Positions 22,001 through 31,713 of a DNA stretch of 64,000 nt are shown here, piece after piece. The translations under genes were made by a program, and so were the position numbers. The stretch covers positions 124,001 through 188,000 of the forward strand of contig JAYEVE010000739.1 in NCBI GenBank assembly GCA_036346375.1, read 5' to 3'. Each line of letters begins with the position of its first letter. The stretch's first letter is position 1. This DNA is from Guadua angustifolia (lineage: Eukaryota; Streptophyta; Magnoliopsida; Poales; Poaceae). Under the pieces are notes generated by a model. The model saw only the letters and a list, made by a program, of their open reading frames with translations. It ran no database searches and was not told the origin of the DNA.

Positions 22001-22228
22001 TCACAAAATCCACCTGTTCGGATCTCAACTTGTTCGAAATTAACATCAAATCAAATTCAACCGAAACAAGCTCCAACAAGACCGACGACACTTACGAGGG
22101 TAATCCGGTGTGTCTTCGGAGTGTTTCGCTTCGGGGTAAAGTTTCATAAAGTCCACTTGTTGGGATCCCGATTTGAATGAAATTAACACCAGAGCGAAAT
22201 CAAGCGAAACAAGCTCTAATGAGAACGG
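19030..22228 (+). repeat. Satellite block 3
   Basis: A-B dimer array of about 11 units. It contains one break in the A-B alternation near 20.28-20.31 kb and a CG-poor tract at ~20875-21000. It ends in a B monomer (GAGAACGG) where the E1 LTR begins. Confidence 0.96.
20270..20412 (+). repeat. Hybrid B/A satellite monomer (half-dimer phase slip)
   Basis: A normal A monomer (from ~20124) is followed by a unit that starts B-like (TTCGCTTCATGGCAAACATT). By ~20300 it switches to A sequence (ATCCACCTG, TCAACTTGTTCGAAATTAAC). A normal B monomer follows. The order is A, B/A hybrid, B, so an extra half unit is present. The breakpoint lies in the shared CACAAA/TCCAC segment, as expected from out-of-register recombination between monomers. 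Confidence 0.85.
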
Positions 22229-23158
22229 TGATATGGACTAGGCGTCCCGATCTTTCGATGAGAGAAGGTAGCATCGATTTGGTGGAGGACGAAGTTGACG
22301 GCCCGACTACAACGAACCCGACGTTGCGCCTTAGCGACCGGTACACCACCCTCCTGAAGGTTATTGATCCTGCGGGTAGCGCGACCAACCTGACCACGAA
22401 GGTCATTGTTCCTGCGAGCAATCGAAGAACCAGCATGAACAAGGGTTACAAGCAACTCAATTGCGAATATGTAGATTGATTCTGAAACAAGAACACTCGA
22501 AATTTGGGGTTCTGATGAACAAGTAGACGGGCGGCGTAGTCGGCACGCGCGAGTACAAGCAGTAGCAATGGCTAACTTAATCAAACAAAACCCAAACCCT
22601 AATTATGGTGACAACTGGCTATATATAGTCCAAGAGACGTGCAACCCTAGGCCTTAACATGGGCCGACTGAATACAACTCGGATTAAGAGATTGAAGCCC
22701 AATTAGACTCGGACTGGAAAAGGCCGCTGCATTGATTTGCAATTTCCCATTGACTCAAAACGAAATTGAAGGTGATCTCGGATCGGTTTGAAAGAGGACG
22801 ACCAGAGCTTTCGTTCTTGTACTCATAGACCTCTAGAAGACTCCTAGATCAAAAGTTATGGCCATTTGAAGTTGACCATCTCTGGGAGTCCGAAGCTGAT
22901 TCCAATTTGCTCTTCCCTTCGAACGCAAACTCCCTTGTGCATTGTAGGTCTTTCCCGTGGTTCCTAAGAATAATCACATCATCACAAAAATTAAATAGCA
23001 TCCCATTCATTGTATCATTAAGTGGAATACTTAGGAACGCCTTCACCTGATAGTTTAGTTGACGTGCACGGGCTCGAGTGAGTGGTCCTTGAAGTGGTGG
23101 TGGTTCATCCTGGTGAGTGTTAGAGCTAGTTGTATCCATTGTGGAGATGTCCTCATCA
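22229..23158 (-). repeat. E1 3' LTR (930 bp)
   Basis: On the minus strand it runs from TGATGAGGACATC (23158) to GTCCATATCA (22229), TG...CA. The first ~310 bp encode the polyprotein tail. A TATA motif CTATATATAG lies at 22619-22628. It borders satellite directly on the left. Confidence 0.9.
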
Positions 23159-24033
23159 TCCTCCCCCTCTTGAAATGGAGTCGTCCTCGACTCAAGGTCA
23201 TCTTCATCACCCATGTACGGCTTCAAATCAGCAACATTGAAAGAATTGCTTACACCGTAATCTGCAGGCAAATCAAGCTTGTATGCATTATCATTTATCT
23301 TAGCAATCACCGTAAAAGGACCATCAGCTCTAGGCATCAATTTAGACTTTCGCAAATCAGGAAACCTATCCTTTCTCAAGTGCAACCAAACAAGATCTCC
23401 AGGTTCAAAAGTCACTTCCTTCCTACCATGACTACCGGTAGCTCTATATTTAGCATTCATACGCTCAATGTTATCTTTAGTAGTCTCATGTAATTTCAGC
23501 ACTAAATCAGCACGTTTAGCAGTATCTAAGTTTACTTTTTCAGAACATGGTAAAGGCAAAATATCAATGGGTGCACGAGGATTGAAACCATATACCACCT
23601 GAAAAGGAGTCATCTTAGTAGTAGAATGCAATGAACGGTTGTAGGCAAACTCCACATGAGGTAGGCACTCTTCCCACATCTTCAAATTTTTCTTCAAAAT
23701 GGTTCTCAACATTGTGGACAACGTTCTGTTGACCACTTCAGTTTGGCCATCAGTTTGAGGGTGACGTGTAGTAGAAAACAAGAGCTTGGTACCCAGTTTC
23801 TTCCAAAGCGTCTGCCAAAAATGACTCAAAAATTTTGCATCCCAGTCTGACACAATTGTGGAAGGCACTCCATGTAGGCGAACTATCTCCCTGAAAAATA
23901 AATCAGCAATGTTTGTAGCATCATCGCTCTTGTGACAAGGTATAAAATGTGCCATCTTAGAAAAGCGATCCACGACAACAAATATGCTATCCCTCCCCCT
24001 CTTTGTCCTAGGCAGTCCTAAAACAAAGTCCAT
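22849..24033 (-). pseudogene. Integrase core and CRM-type C-terminal tail (E1)
   Basis: This 394-codon frame is the 3' part of pol. The catalytic residues of the D,D-35-E integrase core are visible: D2 (MDFVLGLP), D63 (SDWDAKF, where R is usual for W64) and E99 (TDGQTEVVNR), with exactly 35 residues between D63 and E99. The C-terminal domain includes GDLVWLHLRKDRFP and SFNVADLKPYMG. There is no chromodomain. From about residue 292 the frame is within the 3' LTR and encodes GPLTRARARQLNYQV, the candidate CR motif linked in CRM elements to centromere targeting. It is the longest intact part of E1. Upstream frames are broken at about 24,045. Confidence 0.92.
23159..23171 (-). promoter_or_regulatory. 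Polypurine tract, E1
   Basis: On the minus strand AAGAGGGGGAGGA directly precedes the LTR start TGATGAGGAC, with the hairpin GAGTCGAGGACGACTC ~8 bases upstream. Confidence 0.82.
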
Positions 24034-24951
24034 TGAAATGTCCTCCCAGGAACACTAGGAACAGGAAGAGGCATATATAACCCATGTGGGTTCAGTCGTG
24101 ACTTAGCTTTATTGCAAATAGAACAGCGAGAGACATTGCGCTCCACATCGAGCCTCATCTTTGGCCAATAAAAATGATTGGCCAACACATCCTCTGTCTT
24201 CTTCACACCAAAGTGGCCCATCAGTCCTCCTCCATGCGCTTCTCGAATCAACAACAAGCTTAACAGATCCAGCTGGAATGCATAGCTTGTTAGCACGAAA
24301 CACAAAACCATCATTAACAATGAACTTATTCCAGACTCTTCCTTCCTTACAATTTAGCAAAACATCTTTAAAATCAGCATCAAGCGCATATTGCTCTTTA
24401 ATCGTTTCCAAGCCAAAGATTTTAGAGTCTAGTTGTGAAAGCATGGAATATCGTCGAGATAAAGCATCAGCAATAATATTGTCCTTCCCCTTCTTGTGTT
24501 TGATAACATAAGGAATAGACTCAATGAATTCTACCCATGCTGCATGCCTACGGTTCAACTTGTTTTGGCTACGAATGTGCTTCAAAGATTCATGATCCGA
24601 GTGGATAATAAACTCTTTGGGCCATAAATAATGTTGCCAAGTCTCTAATGTTCGAACTAGTGCATACAATTCCTTATCATAAGTTGAATAGTTCAAACGA
24701 GGCCCAGATAATTTCTCACTAAAATAAGTGACTGGCTTACCTTCTTGGATCAGCACGCCTCCAATCCCAATACCACTAGCGTCACACTCAAGTTCAAAAG
24801 TCTTACCAAAGTCTGGGAGTTGGAGTAGTGGTGCATGAGTCAGCTTTTCTTTCAATAAGTTAAAGGCATCTTCATGTGACTTGCCCCATTGGAAAACCAC
24901 GCCTTTCTTGGACAACTCATCCAGTGCAAAGAATCGATCGAAATCTTTCAC
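24018..24951 (-). pseudogene. RNase H and integrase zinc-binding region (E1)
   Basis: One frame (24951-24109) carries a Ty3-type RNase H with its acidic residues in ECDASG (D57), YDKELYAL (E94), HSDHESL (D119) and ADALSRR (D162). It loses register near 24,235. The integrase HHCC finger continues in another frame (24320-24018) with H29, H36, C66 and C69 (AHGGGLMGHFG, CSICNKAKS). A further shift at about 24,045 leads to the integrase core. The motifs are otherwise complete, so the decay is mainly by indels. Confidence 0.9.
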
Positions 24952-26359
24952 GGTTTACGGTAGAATCCCGCAAGTCCAAGGAAACTCCGACTGTGACCGC
25001 TTTTAGAGTCGGCCAACTCTGAATTGCCTCCACCTTGGCTTGATCAACTTCGATTCCTCGTGGAGTAACAACATAGCCAAGAAAAGCGACTCGATCGTGC
25101 AAAATGTGCACTTCTCAAGGTTACCAAACAAACGTGCCTCTCGAAAGCGCCAAAAACAGCACGCAAATGAGCAAGATGTTCATCTAATGATTTGCTATAG
25201 ATCAAGATATCATCAAAGTATACCACCACAAATCTACCAATGAAAGCACGCAAAACTTCATTCATTAGTCTCATGAAAGTGCTAGGGCGTTGGTCAATCC
25301 AAAAGGCATCACTAACCACTCATATAGACCGAACTTGGTTTTGAAAGCTGTCTTCCATTCATCACCTAATTTCATGCGGATTTGGTGGTAACCACTACGC
25401 AAATCAACCTTAGAGAACACAGTAGAGCCACTTAATTCATCAAGCATATCATCTAACCTAAGAATAGGATGACGATATCTGATGGTAATATTATTGATTG
25501 CTCTACAATCCACACACATACGCCATGATCCATCCTTCTTAGGAACTAAAAGAACCGAAACAACACAAGGACTAAGAGATTCACGCACGCACCCTTTGTC
25601 AAGCAGTTCTTGCACTTGGCGTTGTATCTCCTTTGTTTCTTCCGGATTAGTCCTATATGGTGCTCGATTGGGCAAAGACGCTCCAGGAATGAGGTCAATC
25701 TGATGCTCAATCCCTCGAATTGGTGGCAATCCTGGAGGAACATCCTTGGGAAAAACATCAGCATACTCCTGCAAAAGGTTAGTCACAGCAGGAGGCAAAG
25801 CAGCATGTATCTCCTCAATTGAGAACAAAGCATTCTTGCAGACTAAAGCATAGCAAACAGATTCATCAACATCTAGTTCCTTCACATCAGATTTGGTAGC
25901 GAGAAAACATGTTCCTTTCAACTTAATCTCATTTTTGGTATCACCAACAGAATTAGATGTTTTCTTTGTAACATTTGCATCAATCTTTTGCTTATTAGCT
26001 CTAGTAATGTCCTCTTTAATTATGGAATCGGGAGTCATAGGATGCAACACAATCTTCCTCCCCTTATGCACAAAAGAATACTGGTTGGCTCTCCCATCAT
26101 GCACAGAACTTTTATCATATTGCCAAGGTCTACCTAACAATATAGAACATGCTTGCATAGGAACGATATCACATTCAGCAAAATCATGATAGGAACCAAT
26201 AGCAAATTGTACTCTCACCAAGCATGTTACCTTAACCTTACCAATGCTGTTGAACCATTGAACATAGTAGGGTTGGGGGTGCGGTCTCGTCTCCAACGCA
26301 AGCTTCTCCACCATGTCCACGCTTGCAAGGTTGTTGCAACTTCCTCCATCAATGATCAC
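24917..26359 (-). pseudogene. Protease and reverse transcriptase (E1)
   Basis: The frame 26359-25271 begins with the aspartic protease signature IDGGSCNNLAS (residues 3-13). A linker follows, then RT motifs VPKKDGSWRMCVDCR (272-286), FSKVDLRSGYHQI (315-327) and MPFGLTNA (351-358). After a frame break near 25,290 the next frame (25319-25044) has PSTFMRLMNEVLRAF and the catalytic YFDD at 25220-25209. A third frame (25111-24917) holds FLGYVVTPRGIEVD of the thumb/connection region. The set matches plant Ty3/gypsy RT of the CRM group. At least three frame breaks make it non-functional. Confidence 0.93.
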
Positions 26360-26368
26360 ACGACATGA

Positions 26369-27500
26369 TCACTCCTTGACGACACACTTGGTTTGGAACA
26401 GGTTGTGCCGTTGATTTTGGTCGGTCTTTCCAATCTGAACACTCAATACATGTTGTACAATGAGGCTCTCATAATGGTCAGCATGGTTGGCCTCAATGTG
26501 ATCTTCCTGGTCATGATCATCTTCACTCCCTGCATTGTCAGCCGCAAGCATAGCATATGTCTCTTCATCCAAATCACTAGCAGAAAAAAAACTCACCATT
26601 GTCTCGCACAATCAGCACACGCTTGCTAGGGCATTGACTCCTCATGTGACCATACCCCTTGCATTGATGGCATTGCACATCCCTCGTCCTCCCAGTTGAA
26701 GCAACTGAAGTAGAGCTCTTGGCAGCCTCTGGTGCAACAGTTTTTGTTACCTCCGAAGCCTTGGAAGTCGGCACGACAGATGGAGGTCGATTCCTGTTGT
26801 TGCTGGAGGACGGTGCAGTCGGTTGCCTTGTGGTTGTAGATGGAGCTCGTGTTGACCAAGTGTTAGTACGACCTGCAGAAACATTAGTTCTCGTATAGAC
26901 CATTTATGCTGCCCCCAAGACTTCTCTTTCAAAGATGGCAAGCAAGATGAAATAAGCGAGTGATTGAATTATACTCCTTGTAACTAAGAATGTCATAAAT
27001 CTCACGGTTCAACCCACCCATAAATCTAGCCATAGCGCCTCCTCGACTCCTCTATACCACAAAGATAACATGCCCATTTGTAAGTCCCGATAGTACTCCT
27101 CACGCCTTATTATCTTGTCTAAGCAAATGAAGTTTATTTAACAAGTCACACCGGTAATAAGAGGGAACAAATCTAGCTCGCATGATTCTTTTCAAATCAG
27201 CCCGCTTTTGTGCAAAGATCCGGATTCTTACGTCGAAACTCACTCCACCAAACAGAGGCAAAATTAGTGAACTCACTAGTGGCAGCTCGAACTCTTTTGT
27301 TTTCAGGATACTCATGACATGCAAACTTTTGTTCTACAGCTAATTCCCATGTGAGGTATGCATCAGATCATATTTACCATCAAAAGGAGGTATGGTGAAC
27401 TTAACCTTACCAAGAGAATCATCATAGTCACGCACCTCATGCCGGGGCAAGAAGGACCCATACCTTGCCGGCTATGATGAAGTTGACGCCGCGTGGTCTT
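26369..27500 (-). pseudogene. Gag with zinc knuckle (E1)
   Basis: Gag similarity starts near 27,450 (minus frames with SLGKVKFTIPPF-like, MRARFVPSYYRCDLLNKL and MARFMGGLNREI-like segments). It passes through several frames to the ORF 26903-26577. That ORF has a basic, Ser/Thr/Pro-rich stretch and one CCHC zinc knuckle, CHQCKGYGHMRSQC (C78, C81, H86, C91), which would bind genomic RNA. An acidic linker (26611-26369) connects it to the protease. The true start codon is not certain. Frameshifts are frequent in the N-terminal half. Confidence 0.82.
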
Positions 27501-29032
27501 CCTCAAGCTCCGAAGTCAGCAGCGTAGTCGCCGACATTCTCATTCACTTCGCTGCCCAACACACCATTACGCGTGTACACAGAGGCACTCGCCCATGTCC
27601 TCAAGGCGCCGCAATACCTCCGCTGTTGGTATTGATGGTGCCAACAGAACCTCCAAATTTGTCACCGTGTTGGTGTCAATCGAGCCTTCTCCACCTATCC
27701 TAGCAGCCATTTACCACCTGCACATCGCCATCAAGACCCTCAGATGCAGCTTAACTTGACGCCGAATGTTGAATGATTCCCCTAGTGCGAGGGAATGTTG
27801 TCCATCATTGCTCGATGTTCCTAACATGGTTAGAAAGCAAAAGAACAAACAATTGCAGGAAAGGGCACTGTCTCTCACTCTCAACTTGTATCACCAAACT
27901 CTTACCAGTTCTTACCAAGCTTTAGCAGGAGGTGTCGGCGACCGCGAGTCAAAATCTCCTGGAGGAGTGGTGTACAGGTGCCAAACGCAAGAGCCTGGTA
28001 AGTTGCAGTTTTTCTGTGGAGCTATAGGTGGCTGGCAATTGTAACAAAGGATAGCTCGTACCACAATAGTCACAACAAGTTGAATAAACGTTCCACGACA
28101 GTAAGGTGCTGGTCCTAGCCTCAAACCACACTTAGAGACGCGAGCCTAATCACCAACGATGCCATAGAAACGCAATGAGAACGTCCTCAACACAAAGCAA
28201 GCAGCTAGGGCTCCTTTTTTCTCTTTTTTTTTGTGGGAGCCCTAAACTGAAATAACATACTCACAAGGACTCGAAACAACACTCACCACACACACCTCTC
28301 TCTCTAAACTTTGGTTTGCAATTGATCTCGTGCGGCTTTTGGAACTTGCACTTGCCTTTTTTCTTCTTCTCGACACGTTAGTCGGCGAACACTGACGATA
28401 CGGCCGAGCGGTCGACGAAAGCGATCGGATGACCGCTTTGTTGCAGCTAGCGAGCACTCGGGCACTGCACAAAGGCACTGGTGAGTACTGGTGACCAGCA
28501 GCACTGGTGAGCACTCGCGAGCAATGAGCACTCAACTACTGGGCTGACGCGGCGGCGAAAGCACTCGGCGAAAGCACAAAGACGCTGGCAAAGAAAGCAC
28601 GGCGAAAGCATCGACGCGATGGCGAAAGCACTCATGAAAGCACAAAGACGCGATGGGCGAGCACTTCAAGAAAGCACGGACGCGAGGGCGAGCACTGAGG
28701 CGAACACAACACGCGACAAAGTGAAAGCACTTTCGCGAGCACTCAAGCAGCACTCAGATTTTTTTTATCGATATCTACTAAGGACTCGACTCAATTCAAA
28801 CGCAATAGCGTGATCAAAACGTGACTAACTCGAAACTCTAAGGGCGAAACTAAAGACCAAAGAACCCAACTCGATGAAGCAACCGTGAATTCAACAAGCA
28901 AGAGAACTACGCAAAGAAAAGCAAGGCACAAAAAGTCTTGGACAGAGGAACAAATCTTGTTTTTGGTAGGGCAAATTTTTCGACTCTAGGTAGAAAAACG
29001 CAAATTGATAGAAGATCTCACCGAGCAACCTT
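27501..29032 (-). other. Untranslated leader of E1
   Basis: No credible coding frame is present. Most of 27890-29032 is recognisably related to the leader of element C (38800-39700). Shared pieces on the plus strand include GTGGAGCTATAGGTGGCTG, GTGCTGGTCCTAG, TAGAGACGCGAG, CTCGAAACTCTA and TTGGACAGAGG. The part at 28430-28750 is a low-complexity repeat. The leader probably holds the packaging signal. Confidence 0.7.
28430..28750. repeat. Degenerate GCGAAAGCAC / GCGAGCACTC short repeat
   Basis: A run of irregular ~10-20 bp units built on GCGAAAGCAC, GCGAGCACTC and ACACAAAGACGC lies inside the E1 leader. Element C lacks it at the corresponding place, so it is a local expansion in E1 or its lineage. 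Confidence 0.65.
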
Positions 29033-29045
29033 GAGCTCGATACCA
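29033..29045 (-). other. Primer-binding site, E1
   Basis: The minus-strand TGGTATCGAGCTC lies one base after the 5' LTR end. It is a variant of the initiator-tRNA-Met site, close to that of element B. Confidence 0.75.
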
Positions 29046-29046
29046 C

Positions 29047-29912
29047 CGATATGGACTAGGCGCCCCGATCTTTGATGAGAGAAGATAGCGTCGATTTGGT
29101 GGAGGACGGTTGGTGGTCCGACTACAACGAACTCGACGCTGCGCTTTAGCGACGGTACACCACCCTCCCGAAGGTTATTGATCTCATGAAGCGCGACCAA
29201 CCCGACCACGTAAGGTCTTTGTTTCGCAAGCAATCGAAGAACCAAAGAAGAACAAGGGATCACAAGCAACTCAATTGCTAATATGAATGTAGATTGATTC
29301 TGAAATTAGAACACTCGAAATTGGGGTTCCAATGAACAAGTAGACGGCGGTCTAGTCGACGCCATGAGTATAAGCAGAGCAATGGCTAACTTAATCAAAC
29401 AAAACCCAAACCCTAATTATGGTGGCGGTGGCTATTTATAGTCCAAGGACATGCAGCACCTGTGCCTTAACATGGGCCTAACTAATACAACTCGGATTAG
29501 AAAACCCGCAGCCCAAACCGACTCTGACAGAAAAGTAGTCTCCATTGTTTTGCAGTTTCCCATTGACTCGGAAGGAATTTTAAGGTGATTTCAGATCTAT
29601 TTGAAAGAGGACGAGTAGATATTTGAAGTTGATGCTGTCTGCGAGTCCGAATCTGACTTGGACTTCCTTCAAGCCTCCGACATGGATTCAAGTCTCTTTG
29701 CACTTTGTGGCTCTTCTCCCTGGTTCTTAATAAAAATAACATGATCACAAGAATTAAATAGCATTCCATTCACTAAGTCATTAGTAGGAACACTTAGGAA
29801 CGACTTCACCTGATAATTTAATTTGCGTGCACGAGCTCGAGTGAGTGGCCCTTGTACATTTGGGTGAGATGAGTTAGCACTGGTTGTATCCGTTGTGGAG
29901 ATGTCCTCATCA
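29047..29912 (-). repeat. E1 5' LTR (866 bp, diverged)
   Basis: On the minus strand it runs from TGATGAGGACATC (29912) to CCATATCG (29047). It aligns over its whole length with 22229-23158 but has many substitutions and a ~60-bp gap in the U3 region. It keeps a TATA motif (CTATTTATAG, 29432-29441) and the tail-coding segment GPLTRARARKLNYQV. It is less like the E1 3' LTR than the E2 fragment is, so it may come from a recombination between related copies. Confidence 0.85.
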
Positions 29913-30893
29913 GAGGGGCCGCGCGCTCCCGTTCCTTGAATGGTTAGACCCAAAAGAGAAGAAAGAGGGTCCAAGGTTTATACTGGTTCGAGCTGAATGT
30001 CCCCACTCCAGTTCGTGTAGTGGTGTGTGTTTATATTGATGCTGATGAGCTCGTCGAGTTACAAGCGAGGGCTGCGCAAGCGCCTCGTATGTGGTGGTCG
30101 GATGGAGGGGCTACGAGTGCGAAGGACTCGGAGCTCAGGGTGTGCTTTGCCTGTGCATGCAAATGTTCGTCTGTGGTCTGCCCGTCCTCTCCCCTCGCTC
30201 CGGAGGACCAAGCCTCCCCTTATATAGCCGGGGAAACATGTTACATGGAGCGTGTGAGGAAAAAATGGATGGGGCTCCCTACGCGTGGGAGTCTGGTCTT
30301 CCGCCTCGGAGTCTGGCTGCTAGACTTGACCTTTGACGGGTAGTCTGACGTCCCGTGCTGGGTTGGTGAAGACGCGGAGCGACAGCTCGGTTCGTTCCTC
30401 CGGGAAACGGCGTACCTACTCTCTGCGCAGTGTCAGGTGCTGACATTGGGTGTGTCAGCCTTCGGAGATTGCCTCGGGAAGGTGCGCGGCGCCCCGTCAT
30501 GGCTCGGTCATGATGAGCCTCTGTGTCAGCTTGGTAGGTAGCCGGCATGGGAGCTGGTTTGCTGATGATTTGACGTAGGCTTCTTGGCGGAGACGGTCTG
30601 AGCTTTGTTCGAGGTTGCTGATCTGTCCGACCCGTTGGTCGGGCATCCTTGAATCGCCATTGTTGCAGCTTGTTGGGCGCCTGTCCCGTAGCACTTGGTC
30701 GGACGGCTTTCTGGGGTTGACTTGGAGTTCTGCTCGGGGGGCGTCCGACTCATCGCGTTGGTCGGACCACCCTTTGGGTCGGATTGGTCGGAGGCCGTGG
30801 GCCTCCGAGCAAGGCTTCCCGTGTGGGCGCGGTTGCGGCCCATATGCTTCTCCTGGGCCACTGGGGATACCCATGCCCCGGGTATCCGTCACA
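29913..30893 (-). mobile_element. X: solo-LTR-like insertion
   Basis: This 981-bp GC-rich segment begins on the minus strand with TGTGACGGATACCCGGGG. It has a TATATAAG promoter motif (plus-strand CTTATATA, 30219-30226). CATCA occurs on both sides (29908-29912, 30894-30898), compatible with a 5-bp duplication. However, the left CATCA is also the edge of the E1 LTR, and the far end reads GGCCCCTC rather than CA. ORFs in it have no recognised domain. It is probably a solo LTR of an unrelated family. Confidence 0.55.
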
Positions 30894-31713
30894 CATCATC
30901 ACAAAAATTAAATAGCATCCCATTCATTGTATCATTAAGTGGAATACTTAGGAACACCTTCACCTGATAGTTTAGTTGACGTGCACGGGCTTGAGTGAGT
31001 GGTCCTTGAGGTGGTGGTGGTTCATCCTGGTGAGTGTTAGAGCTGGTTGTATCCGTTGTGGAGATGTCCTCATCATCCTCCTCCTCTTGAAATGGAGTCG
31101 TCCTCGACTCAAGCTCATCTTCATCGCCCATGTACGGCTTCAAATCAGCAACATTGAAAGAATTGCTTACACCGTAATCTGCAGACAAATCAAGCTTGTA
31201 TGCATTATCATTTATCTTAGCAATCACCGTAAAAGGACCATCAGCTCAAGGCATCAATTTAGACTTTCGCAAATCAGGAAACCTATCCTTTCTCAAGTGC
31301 AACCAAACAAGATCTCCAGGTTCAAAAGTTACTTCCTTCCTACCATGACTACCGGTAGCTCTATATTTAGCATTCATGCGCTCAATGTTATCTTTAGTAG
31401 TCTCATGTAATTTCAGCACTAAATCAGCACGTTTGCAGCATCTAAGTTTACTTTTTCAGAACATGGTAAAGGCAAAATATCAGTGGGTGCATGAGGATTG
31501 AAACCATATACCACCTGAAAAGGAGTCATCTTGGTAGTAGAATGCAATGAACGGTTGTAGGCAAACTCCACATCAGATAGGCACTCTTCCCACATCTTCA
31601 AATTTTTCTTCAAAATGGTTCTCAACATTGTGGACAACATTCTGTTGACGGCTTCAGTTTGGCCATCAGTTTGAGGGTGACATGTAGTAGAAAACAAGAG
31701 TTTGGTACCCAGT
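30894..31713 (-). mobile_element. E2: fragment of a second CRM-type element
   Basis: The fragment covers the first ~180 bp of an LTR (30894-31075), the purine tract, the integrase C terminus and part of the integrase core. It is nearly identical to E1 at about 22975-23800, with only scattered substitutions and single-base indels. It contains FSTTCHPQTDGQTEAVNR and SFNVADLKPYMG. It is cut off at GGTACCCAGT, where satellite resumes in the middle of a dimer. Confidence 0.9.

Larger units (their letters stand above)
22229..29912 (-). mobile_element. Element E1: decayed autonomous CRM-type gypsy retrotransposon
   Basis: On the minus strand the order is 5' LTR (29912-29047), primer-binding site, leader, gag with zinc knuckle, protease, RT, RNase H, integrase, polypurine tract and 3' LTR (23158-22229). 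This is the Ty3/gypsy order. No chromodomain follows the integrase. The frame instead runs into the 3' LTR and ends with GPLTRARARQLNYQV, as described for CRM elements. Several frameshifts and stops make it inactive. The two LTRs are clearly diverged, with a ~60-bp gap between them. No target duplication is found: AACGG flanks on the left and X lies directly on the right, so the ends have been rearranged. Confidence 0.9.

Noticed and set aside
30497..30892. 131- and 111-codon overlapping minus-strand ORFs in X
   Set aside because: Two overlapping frames on one strand, low-complexity Pro/Arg/Ser content, and they start at the LTR edge. No domain was recognised.
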